9,313 bases of DNA, taken from NCBI GenBank assembly GCA_964608095.1, contig CAZSMK010000123.1, forward strand, positions 1 through 9,313, read 5' to 3'. A program made the translations under genes and the position numbers. Below the pieces are notes generated by a model. The model saw only the letters and a list, made by a program, of their open reading frames with translations, had not been told where the DNA came from and ran no database searches. This document shows, one piece after another, positions 1 to 6,816 of this stretch. This stretch comes from CAZSMK01 sp964608095 (lineage in GTDB: Bacteria; Sumerlaeota; Sumerlaeia; MWCT01; JAGHBZ01). The stretch's first letter is position 1. Each line of letters opens with the position of its first letter.

Positions 1-58
1 AGATAAAGGGCATTTCATGCTCACGCATGAAGGCAGGGGAAACCCCTTTGGAAAAAGG
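1..58. repeat. 58-bp repeat unit, copy 1 (hairpin-rich, REP/MITE-like)
   Basis: This block is identical base for base to 327-384. It contains a perfect 7-bp stem with a 4-nt loop (TTCATGC at 14-20, GCATGAA at 25-31). Next comes AGGGG-AAA-CCCCT (35-47), which overlaps a second, mutually exclusive stem CCCTTT-GGAA-AAAGGG (44-59) with a GNRA-type tetraloop. The window edge cuts the copy, so the unit may extend further left. Short palindromic intergenic units of this kind are typical of REP-like or miniature mobile repeats. Assignment to a named family is not possible here. Confidence 0.85.
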
Positions 59-249
59 GTTCTTCCCCTACGACCCCTTTCCTAAACCTTTACTCAGTAA
101 GCGGTGGTATCAGGGTATAATGCTCCCAAGAGCCTCAATCTGTATGGCTGATATATAAATCATCATATACCAAAAGATTTTCAAATTTTTACACTCTGTC
201 CCTTTATGCGAAAAGAACGTTTAAAAAATCTTAAACAACAATGATCCAA

Positions 250-279
250 CCACTTATCTCCACTTATCCTCACTTATTT
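250..279. repeat. Three tandem 10-bp direct repeats (CCACTTATCY)
   Basis: The units are CCACTTATCT (250-259), CCACTTATCC (260-269) and TCACTTATTT (270-279), placed head to tail with exactly one helical turn between equivalent bases. This could be an iterated protein-binding site or a slippage-generated tract. Nothing nearby shows which. Confidence 0.7.
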
Positions 280-298
280 CTTTACAACCTACAATCTC

Positions 299-330
299 AT
301 CTCTGTCTTTCGTAACCGAAATACAGAGAT
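299..330. repeat. Long imperfect hairpin abutting repeat copy 2
   Basis: The arms 299-312 and 317-330 pair over 14 positions with one mismatch (C307 against T322) around the loop TAAC. The right arm overlaps the first four bases of repeat copy 2 (327-330), so the hairpin may be the true left boundary of the repeat element. The equivalent region of copy 1 lies outside the window. No T-run follows on either strand, so it does not look like a standard intrinsic terminator. Confidence 0.6.
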
Positions 331-384
331 AAAGGGCATTTCATGCTCACGCATGAAGGCAGGGGAAACCCCTTTGGAAAAAGG
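327..384. repeat. 58-bp repeat unit, copy 2
   Basis: Perfect copy of positions 1-58 in the same orientation, offset by 326 bp. Identity stops sharply after the GG at 383-384: the first copy continues GTTCTTCC, this one TGGAGATT. The same internal hairpins are present, except that the last stem is one pair shorter (CCTTT-GGAA-AAAGG). Confidence 0.85.
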
Positions 385-583
385 TGGAGATTGCAAGCCC
401 TGACGTTATTGTCAGTGTGAAAGAAGCCCGGTTTGGAAGTTTGATGCCGCAACTCTCTGATCCGACATTAACAAAAAGGCAGAAGTTATTTTTATCCTCC
501 CTCTTTCATGCTAGGTTCGAAGCGCACGTCATTTTCATTAATCTTGTGTTAGTGTGCATAATGGGAGAGAAATTTTGAGAGGG

Positions 584-636
584 AAAAAAGTTAAGCCGGT
601 CTTCAAAAATGAAAAAGGGGATTGTCAGACCGGCTT
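584..636 (-). terminator. Rho-independent terminator of rplS
   Basis: A perfect 10-bp stem, AGACCGGCTT (627-636) paired with AAGCCGGTCT (593-602), starts 5 bases after the rplS stop codon. Read on the minus strand it is followed by AAC and a run of six T (complement of A584-A589). The 24-nt loop is larger than usual, but the GC-rich stem plus T-run is a good intrinsic terminator ending the minus-strand transcript. Confidence 0.85.
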
Positions 637-641
637 GAATT

Positions 642-1049
642 TTATTCTTCTGAAGGCGCCTCTTTTTGCTCCTCTGGTATCTGAGTTTTTTCTTCAGGGG
701 TAAGTCGTGTGGCTTCGGAAATACGCGCCTTTTTACCGCGTAGTCCGCGCAGATAATATAGTTTTGCCTGCCTTACCTTGCCGCGCCGGAGCATGTCGAT
801 CGACTCTACCCGTGGCGAATGCAAAGGAAAGGTTCGTTCGATTCCCACGCCATAAGAGACACGCCGTACCGTAAAGGTTTCACGCACTCCGCCGCCGCTT
901 CGCCCTATACAGACGCCTTCAAAATGCTGAAGTCGTTCCTTGTCGCCCTCGACTATTCTTACACCGACACGAACTGTATCGCCGGCTTTGAATGCCGGTA
1001 CATCTTTTTTTAGATATGCTTTTTCGGTTTCTATTACCTGACGCTTCAT
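642..1049 (-). CDS. rplS: 50S ribosomal protein L19
   Basis: Structural protein of the large ribosomal subunit, near the 30S-50S interface. The protein has the full family signature: MKRQVIETEKAYLKK at the N terminus, FKAGDTVRVGVRIVEGDKER (the SH3-like barrel), then RETFTVRRVSYGVGIER, FPLHSPRVESID and RRGKVRQAKLYYLRGLRGK. I chose the ATG at 1047-1049 because GAGGAG lies 7 bases before it and the protein then begins like other L19s. A longer frame from 1079 only adds ten unconserved residues. At 135 residues it is about 20 longer than the E. coli protein, through an acidic Glu/Pro/Lys C-terminal tail. It is usually the last gene of rpsP-rimM-trmD-rplS, but here a glycosidase gene lies upstream, so it seems to have its own promoter and terminator. 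Confidence 0.97.
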   Translation of the reverse strand: MKRQVIETEKAYLKKDVPAFKAGDTVRVGVRIVEGDKERLQHFEGVCIGRSGGGVRETFTVRRVSYGVGIERTFPLHSPRVESIDMLRRGKVRQAKLYYLRGLRGKKARISEATRLTPEEKTQIPEEQKEAPSEE

Positions 1050-1088
1050 CGTTATCTCCTCACTATACTCGATAAACATAAAAATGCT

Positions 1089-1116
1089 ATTCTATTTATT
1101 ATCGGATGAAAAGCAA
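1089..1116 (-). promoter_or_regulatory. Probable sigma-70-type promoter of rplS
   Basis: On the minus strand TTGCTT (1116-1111) is followed after 16 bases by TAGAAT (1094-1089, five of six matches to TATAAT). An A-rich tract just upstream (around 1120-1126) resembles an UP element, common at ribosomal promoters. It predicts a short leader of about 30 nt before the start at 1049. The -35 match is weak, so this is a reasoned guess. Confidence 0.45.
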
Positions 1117-1170
1117 GTATTTTTTTAAGCATTAGAAACAAAGGATAGTTCCAGGCTCTCTTCAGTCGGG

Positions 1171-2730
1171 TCAGTAATAGACCCAGGTTTGCGAAGCCGC
1201 GGTATCTGTCTCGTATACCTCGAATTCCGGCAGCCGAGCGTAATTGTCTATTCCCGTGTCAGTGATATAAATACGAACGAATCGTACGAGTTTTGGAATA
1301 TCAAAGATCGAATGTCTCACACTGAACTGGGCGGGGTTATGATCCGTAAATTCAGTTGTCCATGGACCGCTTAGCGAAGAGCCGGATTGAATCGCGTAAT
1401 CTTTGAATGAATACGAGAACAATTCTCCGGTTGCGCCTGACATCCAGACGGTAAAACCGTCGAGCAGGCGTTCGGTTCCCAGATCGAGCGCCAACCAGTG
1501 CGGAGGCGCGGAACCATCCGAGGTCCATTTACTTCCATCGCTGATAACGCCGTCGATCGCTTTTTCGCCGCCCCAGTTGCTCCCGTATACGCTATCCGTT
1601 TGCCATGCTGTACTTTCACCTGCAATGTTTGTACCAACCGGTTCCAGCCGTGTCGGTAGCAGAACGGGATTGGCGGCAATCTCAGCCGCCTTTGCGCTAT
1701 AGATGCCGACCATCTCATTGTAATCAGAATGGGCATACCGGTCGACGCCGAAAATATTGTCTCCGTCGCCGATATCGTAGGACTGTGCCTGGTAACCCCA
1801 GTTCATGAAGCCGCGCGACTCACGCTGGGTGAACCATTTTTCAACCTGTGCCTCGGTATTGGTAACGCGATTGCCTGCCGATGACGCCCAACCGTATTCA
1901 TCCAGAACCAGCGGTTTTCCCACTTTGCTATGAACACCGTGATTTACAACAAAATCGTCGCCGTTATAGCTATGTTCGGTTATAAAATCTATATTCGGGT
2001 CCGAATACAGATTTACCCCGTTTACCTCGCCGATCTGGGTATGATCGATACTCAGGAATCCTGTGCTGACCATGTGATAGGGATCGATAGATTTAATCGC
2101 TGCCGCGACATTCTTTGTGAACGCAATGATGTTGTTTGGATTTTTGATATCCGTGAGCTCGTTACCGAGTTCCCATGCGAAAATTGCGTTATGATCTTTC
2201 AACTGGTTAACGGCGAGCTCTACCCAGGGGAGATAGTTGATGGTATAACCGCTGCTGAACCAGGTATCGTCGAGGAGAGTCCATCCACCGGGCTGAAGTT
2301 GGTAATATCCGTCGTCGCCGTTCGGGTGGAATGGGGTATTATAAACATCAGTAAGACAAACGATAGCCTTTAAGCCGCGGGTTTCCATCTTATCGAGGAC
2401 ATTCTCGAGGCGATCAGCCACCTGCTGATGTGTAGCATTATTCACTGCGGCAAAAAGGCGAATCACTTTTCCGCCCATGGCGACTACTCCGTCGAGGTTC
2501 TCGTCAATATGCGATGAGAGGGTGTAGGGTAGGGGATTGCCGTATCCATAATGGCAGATTCCGCGGATGTTGACGCCGATGAACCTGAACGCAAAGCCTC
2601 CGGAGGAGAACTCGTCACCGTATGCGGTTATCAACTCGGTGGGAGCGGCGTATAAACCGATACCCACAATGAAAAAAATAAAAAGAGTAGCAATGGTGGT
2701 CTTCTGAGAAATTCTCGATGCTGTGTTCAT
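1171..2730 (-). CDS. Secreted GH5-like glycoside hydrolase with C-terminal F5/8-type C domain
   Basis: Predicted exported endo-acting glycosidase of the GH5 (cellulase/beta-mannanase) superfamily. Residues 1-28 form a signal peptide (basic start, hydrophobic core, cleavage near LYA-AP). The (beta/alpha)8 catalytic domain spans roughly 35-350. Visible catalytic features are R91 in VIRLFA, N190-E191 in WELGNE (general acid/base), H253 and Y255 in TEHSYN, E278 in LDEYGW (nucleophile) and W311 in MNWGYQ, in the order and spacing expected for GH5. Residues about 365-507 match a discoidin/F5-8C (CBM32-like) fold (AIDG, KWTSDG, HWLALDLG, then VRFVRIYI), probably for binding a glycan. AGGAG sits 6 bases before the ATG. 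Substrate cannot be read from sequence; mannan or other beta-glycans are plausible. It lies 77 bp from the gene upstream of it, and no strong promoter or terminator was seen. Confidence 0.87.
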   Translation of the reverse strand: MNTASRISQKTTIATLFIFFIVGIGLYAAPTELITAYGDEFSSGGFAFRFIGVNIRGICHYGYGNPLPYTLSSHIDENLDGVVAMGGKVIRLFAAVNNATHQQVADRLENVLDKMETRGLKAIVCLTDVYNTPFHPNGDDGYYQLQPGGWTLLDDTWFSSGYTINYLPWVELAVNQLKDHNAIFAWELGNELTDIKNPNNIIAFTKNVAAAIKSIDPYHMVSTGFLSIDHTQIGEVNGVNLYSDPNIDFITEHSYNGDDFVVNHGVHSKVGKPLVLDEYGWASSAGNRVTNTEAQVEKWFTQRESRGFMNWGYQAQSYDIGDGDNIFGVDRYAHSDYNEMVGIYSAKAAEIAANPVLLPTRLEPVGTNIAGESTAWQTDSVYGSNWGGEKAIDGVISDGSKWTSDGSAPPHWLALDLGTERLLDGFTVWMSGATGELFSYSFKDYAIQSGSSLSGPWTTEFTDHNPAQFSVRHSIFDIPKLVRFVRIYITDTGIDNYARLPEFEVYETDTAASQTWVYY

Positions 2731-2807
2731 AAAAAACTCCTGCTCCAGTTTTATTACGTCTCGATGTATCGCTATTGATGTATCTTCTCACAAGATGAAG
2801 TTCGTTT

Positions 2808-3320
2808 TCAAAATGAAAGTGCATGAAGTAAAGAAGCTAAGGTCTCAAAAAAATTATTAAGCCTGTAGCGTAAGGCTGGATCATTATCAAAAAGAGTCTT
2901 AAGATTCATTTCATCCGTTGTGAAGTACATAAGGGAAGTGTCCAATTCATAAATTGTAGTCTTCCATTTATCAGGCCAATGCCCGGGAATGGAATGTTCT
3001 GGAAATAGATTATCGAATTCTTTTTGGTATAATTGTAATTTATGTTCGGCATCTTTGAAAGGAACAATTATTTTCAGCTTCCAAATGGTTGTTTGAATCA
3101 TGTGAGCCTTCTTTGACTTAATCCCAAAATTTCCACAATAGATACTTGAATCATATATTGCTGAAACGGAATCCATAAGTTTTGATAAATACTTTGGTCT
3201 CTCTGACTCAGGGTATGACTCAAGCGAAATATCCTCACAAAACTCTATTAACTCATATAACATTTCCAGATCAGCATGTTGTGTCATCCCATTTTTTAAA
3301 GCCCATCTTCCATCCATCAT
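2808..3320 (-). CDS. Hypothetical protein, mostly helical, about 170 aa
   Basis: I do not recognise this protein. It is soluble, without signal peptide or membrane segment, rich in charged and aromatic residues and likely alpha-helical (for example ADLEMLYELIEFCED near the N terminus and RYRLNNFFETLASLLHAL at the C terminus). No catalytic motif stands out. The frame is open from an ATG at 3338, but AGAGG lies 4 and 7 bases before the twin ATGs at 3320 and 3317, so the start is probably one of these; the upstream ATG has only a weak GGA before it. It follows a small secreted-protein gene by about 35 bp on the same strand and is likely co-transcribed with it. It belongs to the AT-rich part of the window, unlike the glycosidase downstream. 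Confidence 0.7.
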   Translation of the reverse strand: MMDGRWALKNGMTQHADLEMLYELIEFCEDISLESYPESERPKYLSKLMDSVSAIYDSSIYCGNFGIKSKKAHMIQTTIWKLKIIVPFKDAEHKLQLYQKEFDNLFPEHSIPGHWPDKWKTTIYELDTSLMYFTTDEMNLKTLFDNDPALRYRLNNFFETLASLLHALSF

Positions 3321-3354
3321 AGCACCTCTTGACTTCATCGGGATCCATCATGTT

Positions 3355-3663
3355 TTAAGGATCTGACCTTACTGCTTCTCTTTTGCCATCTGCGGAATCG
3401 ATATATGTACTTGCATAGCTTGATATCATAAGCGATATTTTCTCTGCGTAAAGATTAAGCCAATAACCTGTTTCATAAAAATCCGAAGTCCGCCGCTCTG
3501 CTCTGAAGTCTATCCTGCCCCTTTGGTGTTTGTTTCGGAGTTTATTCATGTATTCCTCTGCCTTTGCCCATTCCATCTGCCATCGCTGAGAATAACTGAC
3601 ATTAACAAGAGTAAATATTAGCAAGATAAGAAATAATCTTATTTTCATCGTAAAATTTCTCAT
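3355..3663 (-). CDS. Small exported hypothetical protein
   Basis: A 102-aa product with an evident signal peptide: two or three basic residues, a hydrophobic core LFLILLIFTLVNV, and a possible cleavage after SYS before QRWQMEW. The mature part is short, charged and aromatic (NKLRNKHQRGRIDFRAERR, ETGYWLNLYAEKI), with no recognised domain and no lipobox cysteine. Two starts are possible, ATG at 3663 and ATG at 3648; neither has a strong ribosome site, and the second gives a more standard signal peptide. It is the first gene of the minus-strand pair with the 170-aa protein and is transcribed divergently from the TrlF-like gene. The C-terminal residues (GKREAVRSDP) look unconserved, so a truncated 3' end is possible. 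Confidence 0.55.
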   Translation of the reverse strand: MRNFTMKIRLFLILLIFTLVNVSYSQRWQMEWAKAEEYMNKLRNKHQRGRIDFRAERRTSDFYETGYWLNLYAEKISLMISSYASTYIDSADGKREAVRSDP

Positions 3664-3750
3664 GTCTGAAATTGACGAAATATTAATTATAGATTCATCA
3701 CTGCATTAATCCATAACAAAAGATCACAAAGAATATTCAATCGTTACCAA

Positions 3751-3776
3751 TAGTATTATAGACCACTTCTGTCAAG
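3751..3776 (-). promoter_or_regulatory. Mirror element, left arm (CTTGACA-N9-TATAATACTA)
   Basis: Read on the minus strand, CTTGACA (3776-3770) is followed after 9 bases by TATAATACTA (3760-3751). The same two blocks occur in opposite orientation at 3924-3946. TTGACA and TATAAT each match the sigma-70 consensus fully, but the 9-base spacing is too short for them to act as one -35/-10 pair. It points toward the small exported-protein gene, whose start lies about 90 bp downstream. Either a promoter using other partner hexamers or an operator is possible. Confidence 0.45.
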
Positions 3777-3923
3777 TCGAATTATTCCTTCTAAAAGGCA
3801 ATTGGATAGAGTATTTTGTATAAACCTATACTGAGATATAATAATGACTTTTATCATATAACTTGGATGATACAGCAAAGTTCTATCAATTGACTCTTCT
3901 AACAAGGAGTTTTTCTCGTCCTT

Positions 3924-3955
3924 CTTGACAATAAAGTATAATACTAGGATATACT
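3924..3955 (+). promoter_or_regulatory. Mirror element, right arm, and probable promoter of the TrlF-like gene
   Basis: CTTGACA (3924-3930) is followed after 6 bases by TATAATACTA (3937-3946), the mirror image of the left arm. A usable promoter could pair TTGACA (3925-3930) with TATACT (3950-3955), though the 19-base spacing is long. TATAAT at 3937-3942 could also serve as a -10 with a poor -35. Transcription would start near 3950-3962, giving a leader of roughly 50-60 nt before the ATG at 4014. Confidence 0.5.
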
Positions 3956-4013
3956 CGATAAAAGATACGCTAAAACATTATATCTCATTTGCTACTTTTC
4001 GGGGAGGAGTTTT

Positions 4014-6779
4014 ATGTCGCCATTTGCGCGTAATCATAGCAATAAATGGCATGATGAAGTTCCTGGGTCAAGGTGGTTTAAAGCAGACCTGCATATCCAC
4101 ACATTAGATGATCATGCCTCATCGAATTTTAAACGGCCAGATGGTATAAATGGTTTAGCGGCTGATCCGGGTATTCAGGAAGCATATGCTAGAGCGTTTC
4201 TCAAATCTTCTATTGAAAGAAAAATAGAGATTCTTGGTTTAACGCCTCATGCCGTTCGTTCTGGCGAAACCGATGATACAAGTGCAACATGGAAAATAAT
4301 TGAGGTATGGAACGATGAAAATGATAATGATGGGATACCATTCCGTGATAAAATATACGCAATATTCCCGGGTTTTGAAGTAAATCTTACCGAAGGATCG
4401 TCTGGCTTACATCTTATCTTCTTGTTTGATCCAGAAATTGGGCGCGAAAGATATTTATCTGCGTTCAATGAAGCAATGGGGAGTGTTTCACCTTGGGCTA
4501 ACGGCTCTCTGCAGATTAGTACAAAAAATGCGGAAACCGTGTTCAAAGATCTAAATAAATGGTATGAGAGGATCGAGGAGGATTGGAAATATCTCTGTTT
4601 AGCACCGCATGCTTTCAGTGAGAAAGGATTGTTTTCATCTATAAAAAGCCAAGTACTACGATGGTTCCAACATCAAAATATCACAGGAATTGAATTAAAA
4701 GATAATTGGCTACCTGAAGATGCTCTTAATGATAAAGATTGGCTAAAAGACGGCTTAGATAAGCATCACCAATCATTATATCACTCTAGTGATGCATATA
4801 ATGTTTCTGATATTGGTAGAAGATATACACTAATTAAAATGGCAAGTCCTCGAATTGAGTCACTGAGGCAGGTTTTTCTTGCCTCAGATTCGCGAATGAT
4901 AATCCCCTTTGAAAAAGACGAAAATAGTAACCTTGTTGAAAAACAGAATCTCCCTGAACCTATTCCTTCAAACCGTCCGTGGTTAAAGAGGTTGGTTATT
5001 AAAGGTGGGACCTCATTTTTTGGAGGAATTAATAGCGGTAACAACACTCCACGACAACAGACGTTTAAACTAAATCCAGATTTTAATTGCATAATAGGAG
5101 GTCGAATGACAGGAAAATCAACTTTACTTGATGGTCTCAGAGTCTGGCTTAAACAAAAACTTCCGAAAGATGACGCCTTGAAAAAAGATGTAGAAGCTCG
5201 TGCTAGCGAAGTCTTTTTATCAGGTAATCCTGAGATAGTCCTATCTATCCATGGACCAATAAATCCTACTGCCCCGTATAATGAGCGATGGCCGGCAATT
5301 TTCTATACACAGCGAGAAATACAAACTTCTATAAAGGATCATAAAGTTCAAGAACTGCTTCTCTATCGTATTATTCCTTCTGAAACGAAGGGATTGCTGA
5401 ATCGAAAGGAAAGTATTCAAGAGATTGATAACGAATTGAAGGGTGGAATGAAACAAATTATCGAAATACGCTCACGTTTAGAGGAAGCCGTTCAAGAACT
5501 TATCAGAATAAATCAAGCAGAACAAGCTCTTGTGATTTTTAGAGACGCAGGAATTGATAATTTGTTAAATGCACAATCAGATTTAGGTAATATGCAAAAC
5601 CTCTCAGAACTTCTTATCAATCTTCAAAGTAGCATTTCCGATTTGATTCCCGAAGCAAATAAACTTTCGAGTATTTCTTTTCACAATCCGAATCTAGGAC
5701 AATATATTGATGGTACTAATGACCAGAAAGGGATTAATCAATTATCCAGGCGATTTCAAGTCACTTTACGATATGCTCGTTTATTAATTCGAAGGATGTT
5801 GATCTTAGTTCAAAATGCAACAGCAACTTCGAATGACGATGTCGCAACTGTAATGGCAGATGTCCAAAGAGCCCTCACTGAATCAGGAAAAAGTGCAGAA
5901 GAATTAAATCATTTCAGTGCTCTTAGTGACGTGGTCTCCCAAAAGGAACGATGGTTAACTCGATACAATCATTTTCGTTCTGAATATTACACCTCATTAA
6001 GAAATTTTGTTCAATCGCATAGGAAACGAAAACAAATAATCATAGAACAAAGAAAGGTTATGGCAAAGGTGTCTGAAATTATTTCAAAACGTTTTCCAGA
6101 TCGCATTAGATTAAGAACCAGAGAGAATGGTTTATATGAGAATTTAGAAAATTGGATACTCTCCATGCGAGAAGTAGGAATAACTCGGTGGTGGAATAAT
6201 CAAAAGGATAAAATCATTATTACGCCAGAAACCATACGTGAGAAAATTCGTTCGAAAAGGTTGCAGGATCTTGGAATGACACCTCAAGTATGTCGAACAT
6301 TTCTTGAATGCATGAATTTCCAACGAAAACTTGAATTAGCCACAATAAGAAATGAAGATCGATACATTATAGAACGAAAAGTTGGTTCTGTGGGTGATGA
6401 ATATAGACCACTCGAAAAATTGTCAGGGGGCTCTCAGGTGAGTGTAATGCTATCTCTATTATTAGAAAGTGAAGACTCAGATCCATTAATTATTGATCAA
6501 CCTGAAGATGAAATAGATAAAACATCTTTATTTGAAATCATACTTCCAGCATTGCGAAGTCTCAAAGGCAAACGCCAGGTTATTTTTTCAACACACGATG
6601 CTAATATAGTGGTTAATGGAGATGCCGACCACGTAATAGTGTTGGATGCAGATGCTAATGCAGGGTGGGTTAAAAATCAGGGCACAATAGATGAAGAGAA
6701 AATAAGGAATTCTATTATTATGTTACTCGATGGCGGTCCAGATGCTTTTTCACTTCGCAAAGCAAAATATGGGTTTTAA
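4014..6779 (+). CDS. PHP-domain phosphoesterase fused to SMC/ABC-like ATPase (TrlF-type)
   Basis: A 921-aa cytoplasmic protein joining a predicted metal-dependent phosphoesterase or nuclease to a chromosome-maintenance-type ATPase. The PHP half (about 20-300) shows DLHIHT (D25, H27, H29), LTPHA (H79), GFEVN (E122), HLIFLF (H133), LAPHA (H199) and HSSDAY (H257, D260). The ATPase half has Walker A GGRMTGKST (362-370), Q433 in YTQRE as a possible Q-loop, a helical coiled-coil-like insert (about 460-750), the ABC signature LSGGS (803-807), Walker B LIIDQPED (825-832, with E831) and an H-loop H861 in STHDA. This order matches proteins called TrlF-family AAA-like ATPases, often found in mobile or defence-type regions; the biological role is inferred. 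The start is fixed by GGGGAGGAG four bases before the ATG. It is AT-rich, stands alone on its strand and converges on the helicase gene with a 37-bp gap lacking a clear terminator. Confidence 0.9.
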   Translation: MSPFARNHSNKWHDEVPGSRWFKADLHIHTLDDHASSNFKRPDGINGLAADPGIQEAYARAFLKSSIERKIEILGLTPHAVRSGETDDTSATWKIIEVWNDENDNDGIPFRDKIYAIFPGFEVNLTEGSSGLHLIFLFDPEIGRERYLSAFNEAMGSVSPWANGSLQISTKNAETVFKDLNKWYERIEEDWKYLCLAPHAFSEKGLFSSIKSQVLRWFQHQNITGIELKDNWLPEDALNDKDWLKDGLDKHHQSLYHSSDAYNVSDIGRRYTLIKMASPRIESLRQVFLASDSRMIIPFEKDENSNLVEKQNLPEPIPSNRPWLKRLVIKGGTSFFGGINSGNNTPRQQTFKLNPDFNCIIGGRMTGKSTLLDGLRVWLKQKLPKDDALKKDVEARASEVFLSGNPEIVLSIHGPINPTAPYNERWPAIFYTQREIQTSIKDHKVQELLLYRIIPSETKGLLNRKESIQEIDNELKGGMKQIIEIRSRLEEAVQELIRINQAEQALVIFRDAGIDNLLNAQSDLGNMQNLSELLINLQSSISDLIPEANKLSSISFHNPNLGQYIDGTNDQKGINQLSRRFQVTLRYARLLIRRMLILVQNATATSNDDVATVMADVQRALTESGKSAEELNHFSALSDVVSQKERWLTRYNHFRSEYYTSLRNFVQSHRKRKQIIIEQRKVMAKVSEIISKRFPDRIRLRTRENGLYENLENWILSMREVGITRWWNNQKDKIIITPETIREKIRSKRLQDLGMTPQVCRTFLECMNFQRKLELATIRNEDRYIIERKVGSVGDEYRPLEKLSGGSQVSVMLSLLLESEDSDPLIIDQPEDEIDKTSLFEIILPALRSLKGKRQVIFSTHDANIVVNGDADHVIVLDADANAGWVKNQGTIDEEKIRNSIIMLLDGGPDAFSLRKAKYGF

Positions 6780-6816
6780 ATAGTTTTGTTAGGCACTTGA
6801 CATACCAGAATTCCCA

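Larger units (their letters stand above)
1..583. other. Non-coding, repeat-rich region left of rplS
   Basis: No convincing gene is seen in this stretch. The only open frame of note (384-578, plus strand, 64 codons) has no Shine-Dalgarno site, starts at the edge of a repeat unit and reads like random translation. The stretch instead carries two copies of a 58-bp repeat, a run of three 10-bp direct repeats and a long hairpin, each listed separately. Between 60 and 250 it is AT-rich with no feature I can support. The gene to the left of the window is unknown. The repeats could lie in the 3' region of that gene or be a dispersed intergenic element. Confidence 0.6.
3664..4013. other. Divergent intergenic region with mirrored promoter-like elements
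   Basis: This 350-bp AT-rich spacer separates the minus-strand small genes from the plus-strand TrlF-like gene, so it should hold promoters for both. Apart from the paired CTTGACA/TATAATACTA elements listed separately and the strong ribosome site GGGGAGGAG (4001-4009) just before the TrlF-like start, I see no RNA gene, no riboswitch-like structure and no further open frame that looks real. Confidence 0.6.

Noticed and set aside
1..384. Possible CRISPR array from the two 58-bp repeats
   Set aside because: Only two copies, 268-bp spacer, and the unit is too long and too hairpin-rich; no cas genes in the window.
384..578. 64-codon plus-strand open frame next to repeat copy 2
   Set aside because: No ribosome site, start lies at the repeat edge, residue make-up has no domain or signal; judged non-coding.
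1064..1076. TATACTCGATAAA shared by the rplS leader and the TrlF-like promoter region (3950-3962)
   Set aside because: A single 13-base match lying in opposite orientation relative to the two genes; likely chance in AT-rich DNA.
1930..2373. 147-codon plus-strand open frame inside the glycosidase gene
   Set aside because: Fully antisense to a gene with clear GH5 catalytic motifs; best explained as a shadow frame in GC-richer DNA.
4247..5456. Minus-strand open frames of 70-100 codons within the TrlF-like gene
   Set aside because: Shadows of a continuous 921-codon gene with complete motifs; no ribosome sites or domains.
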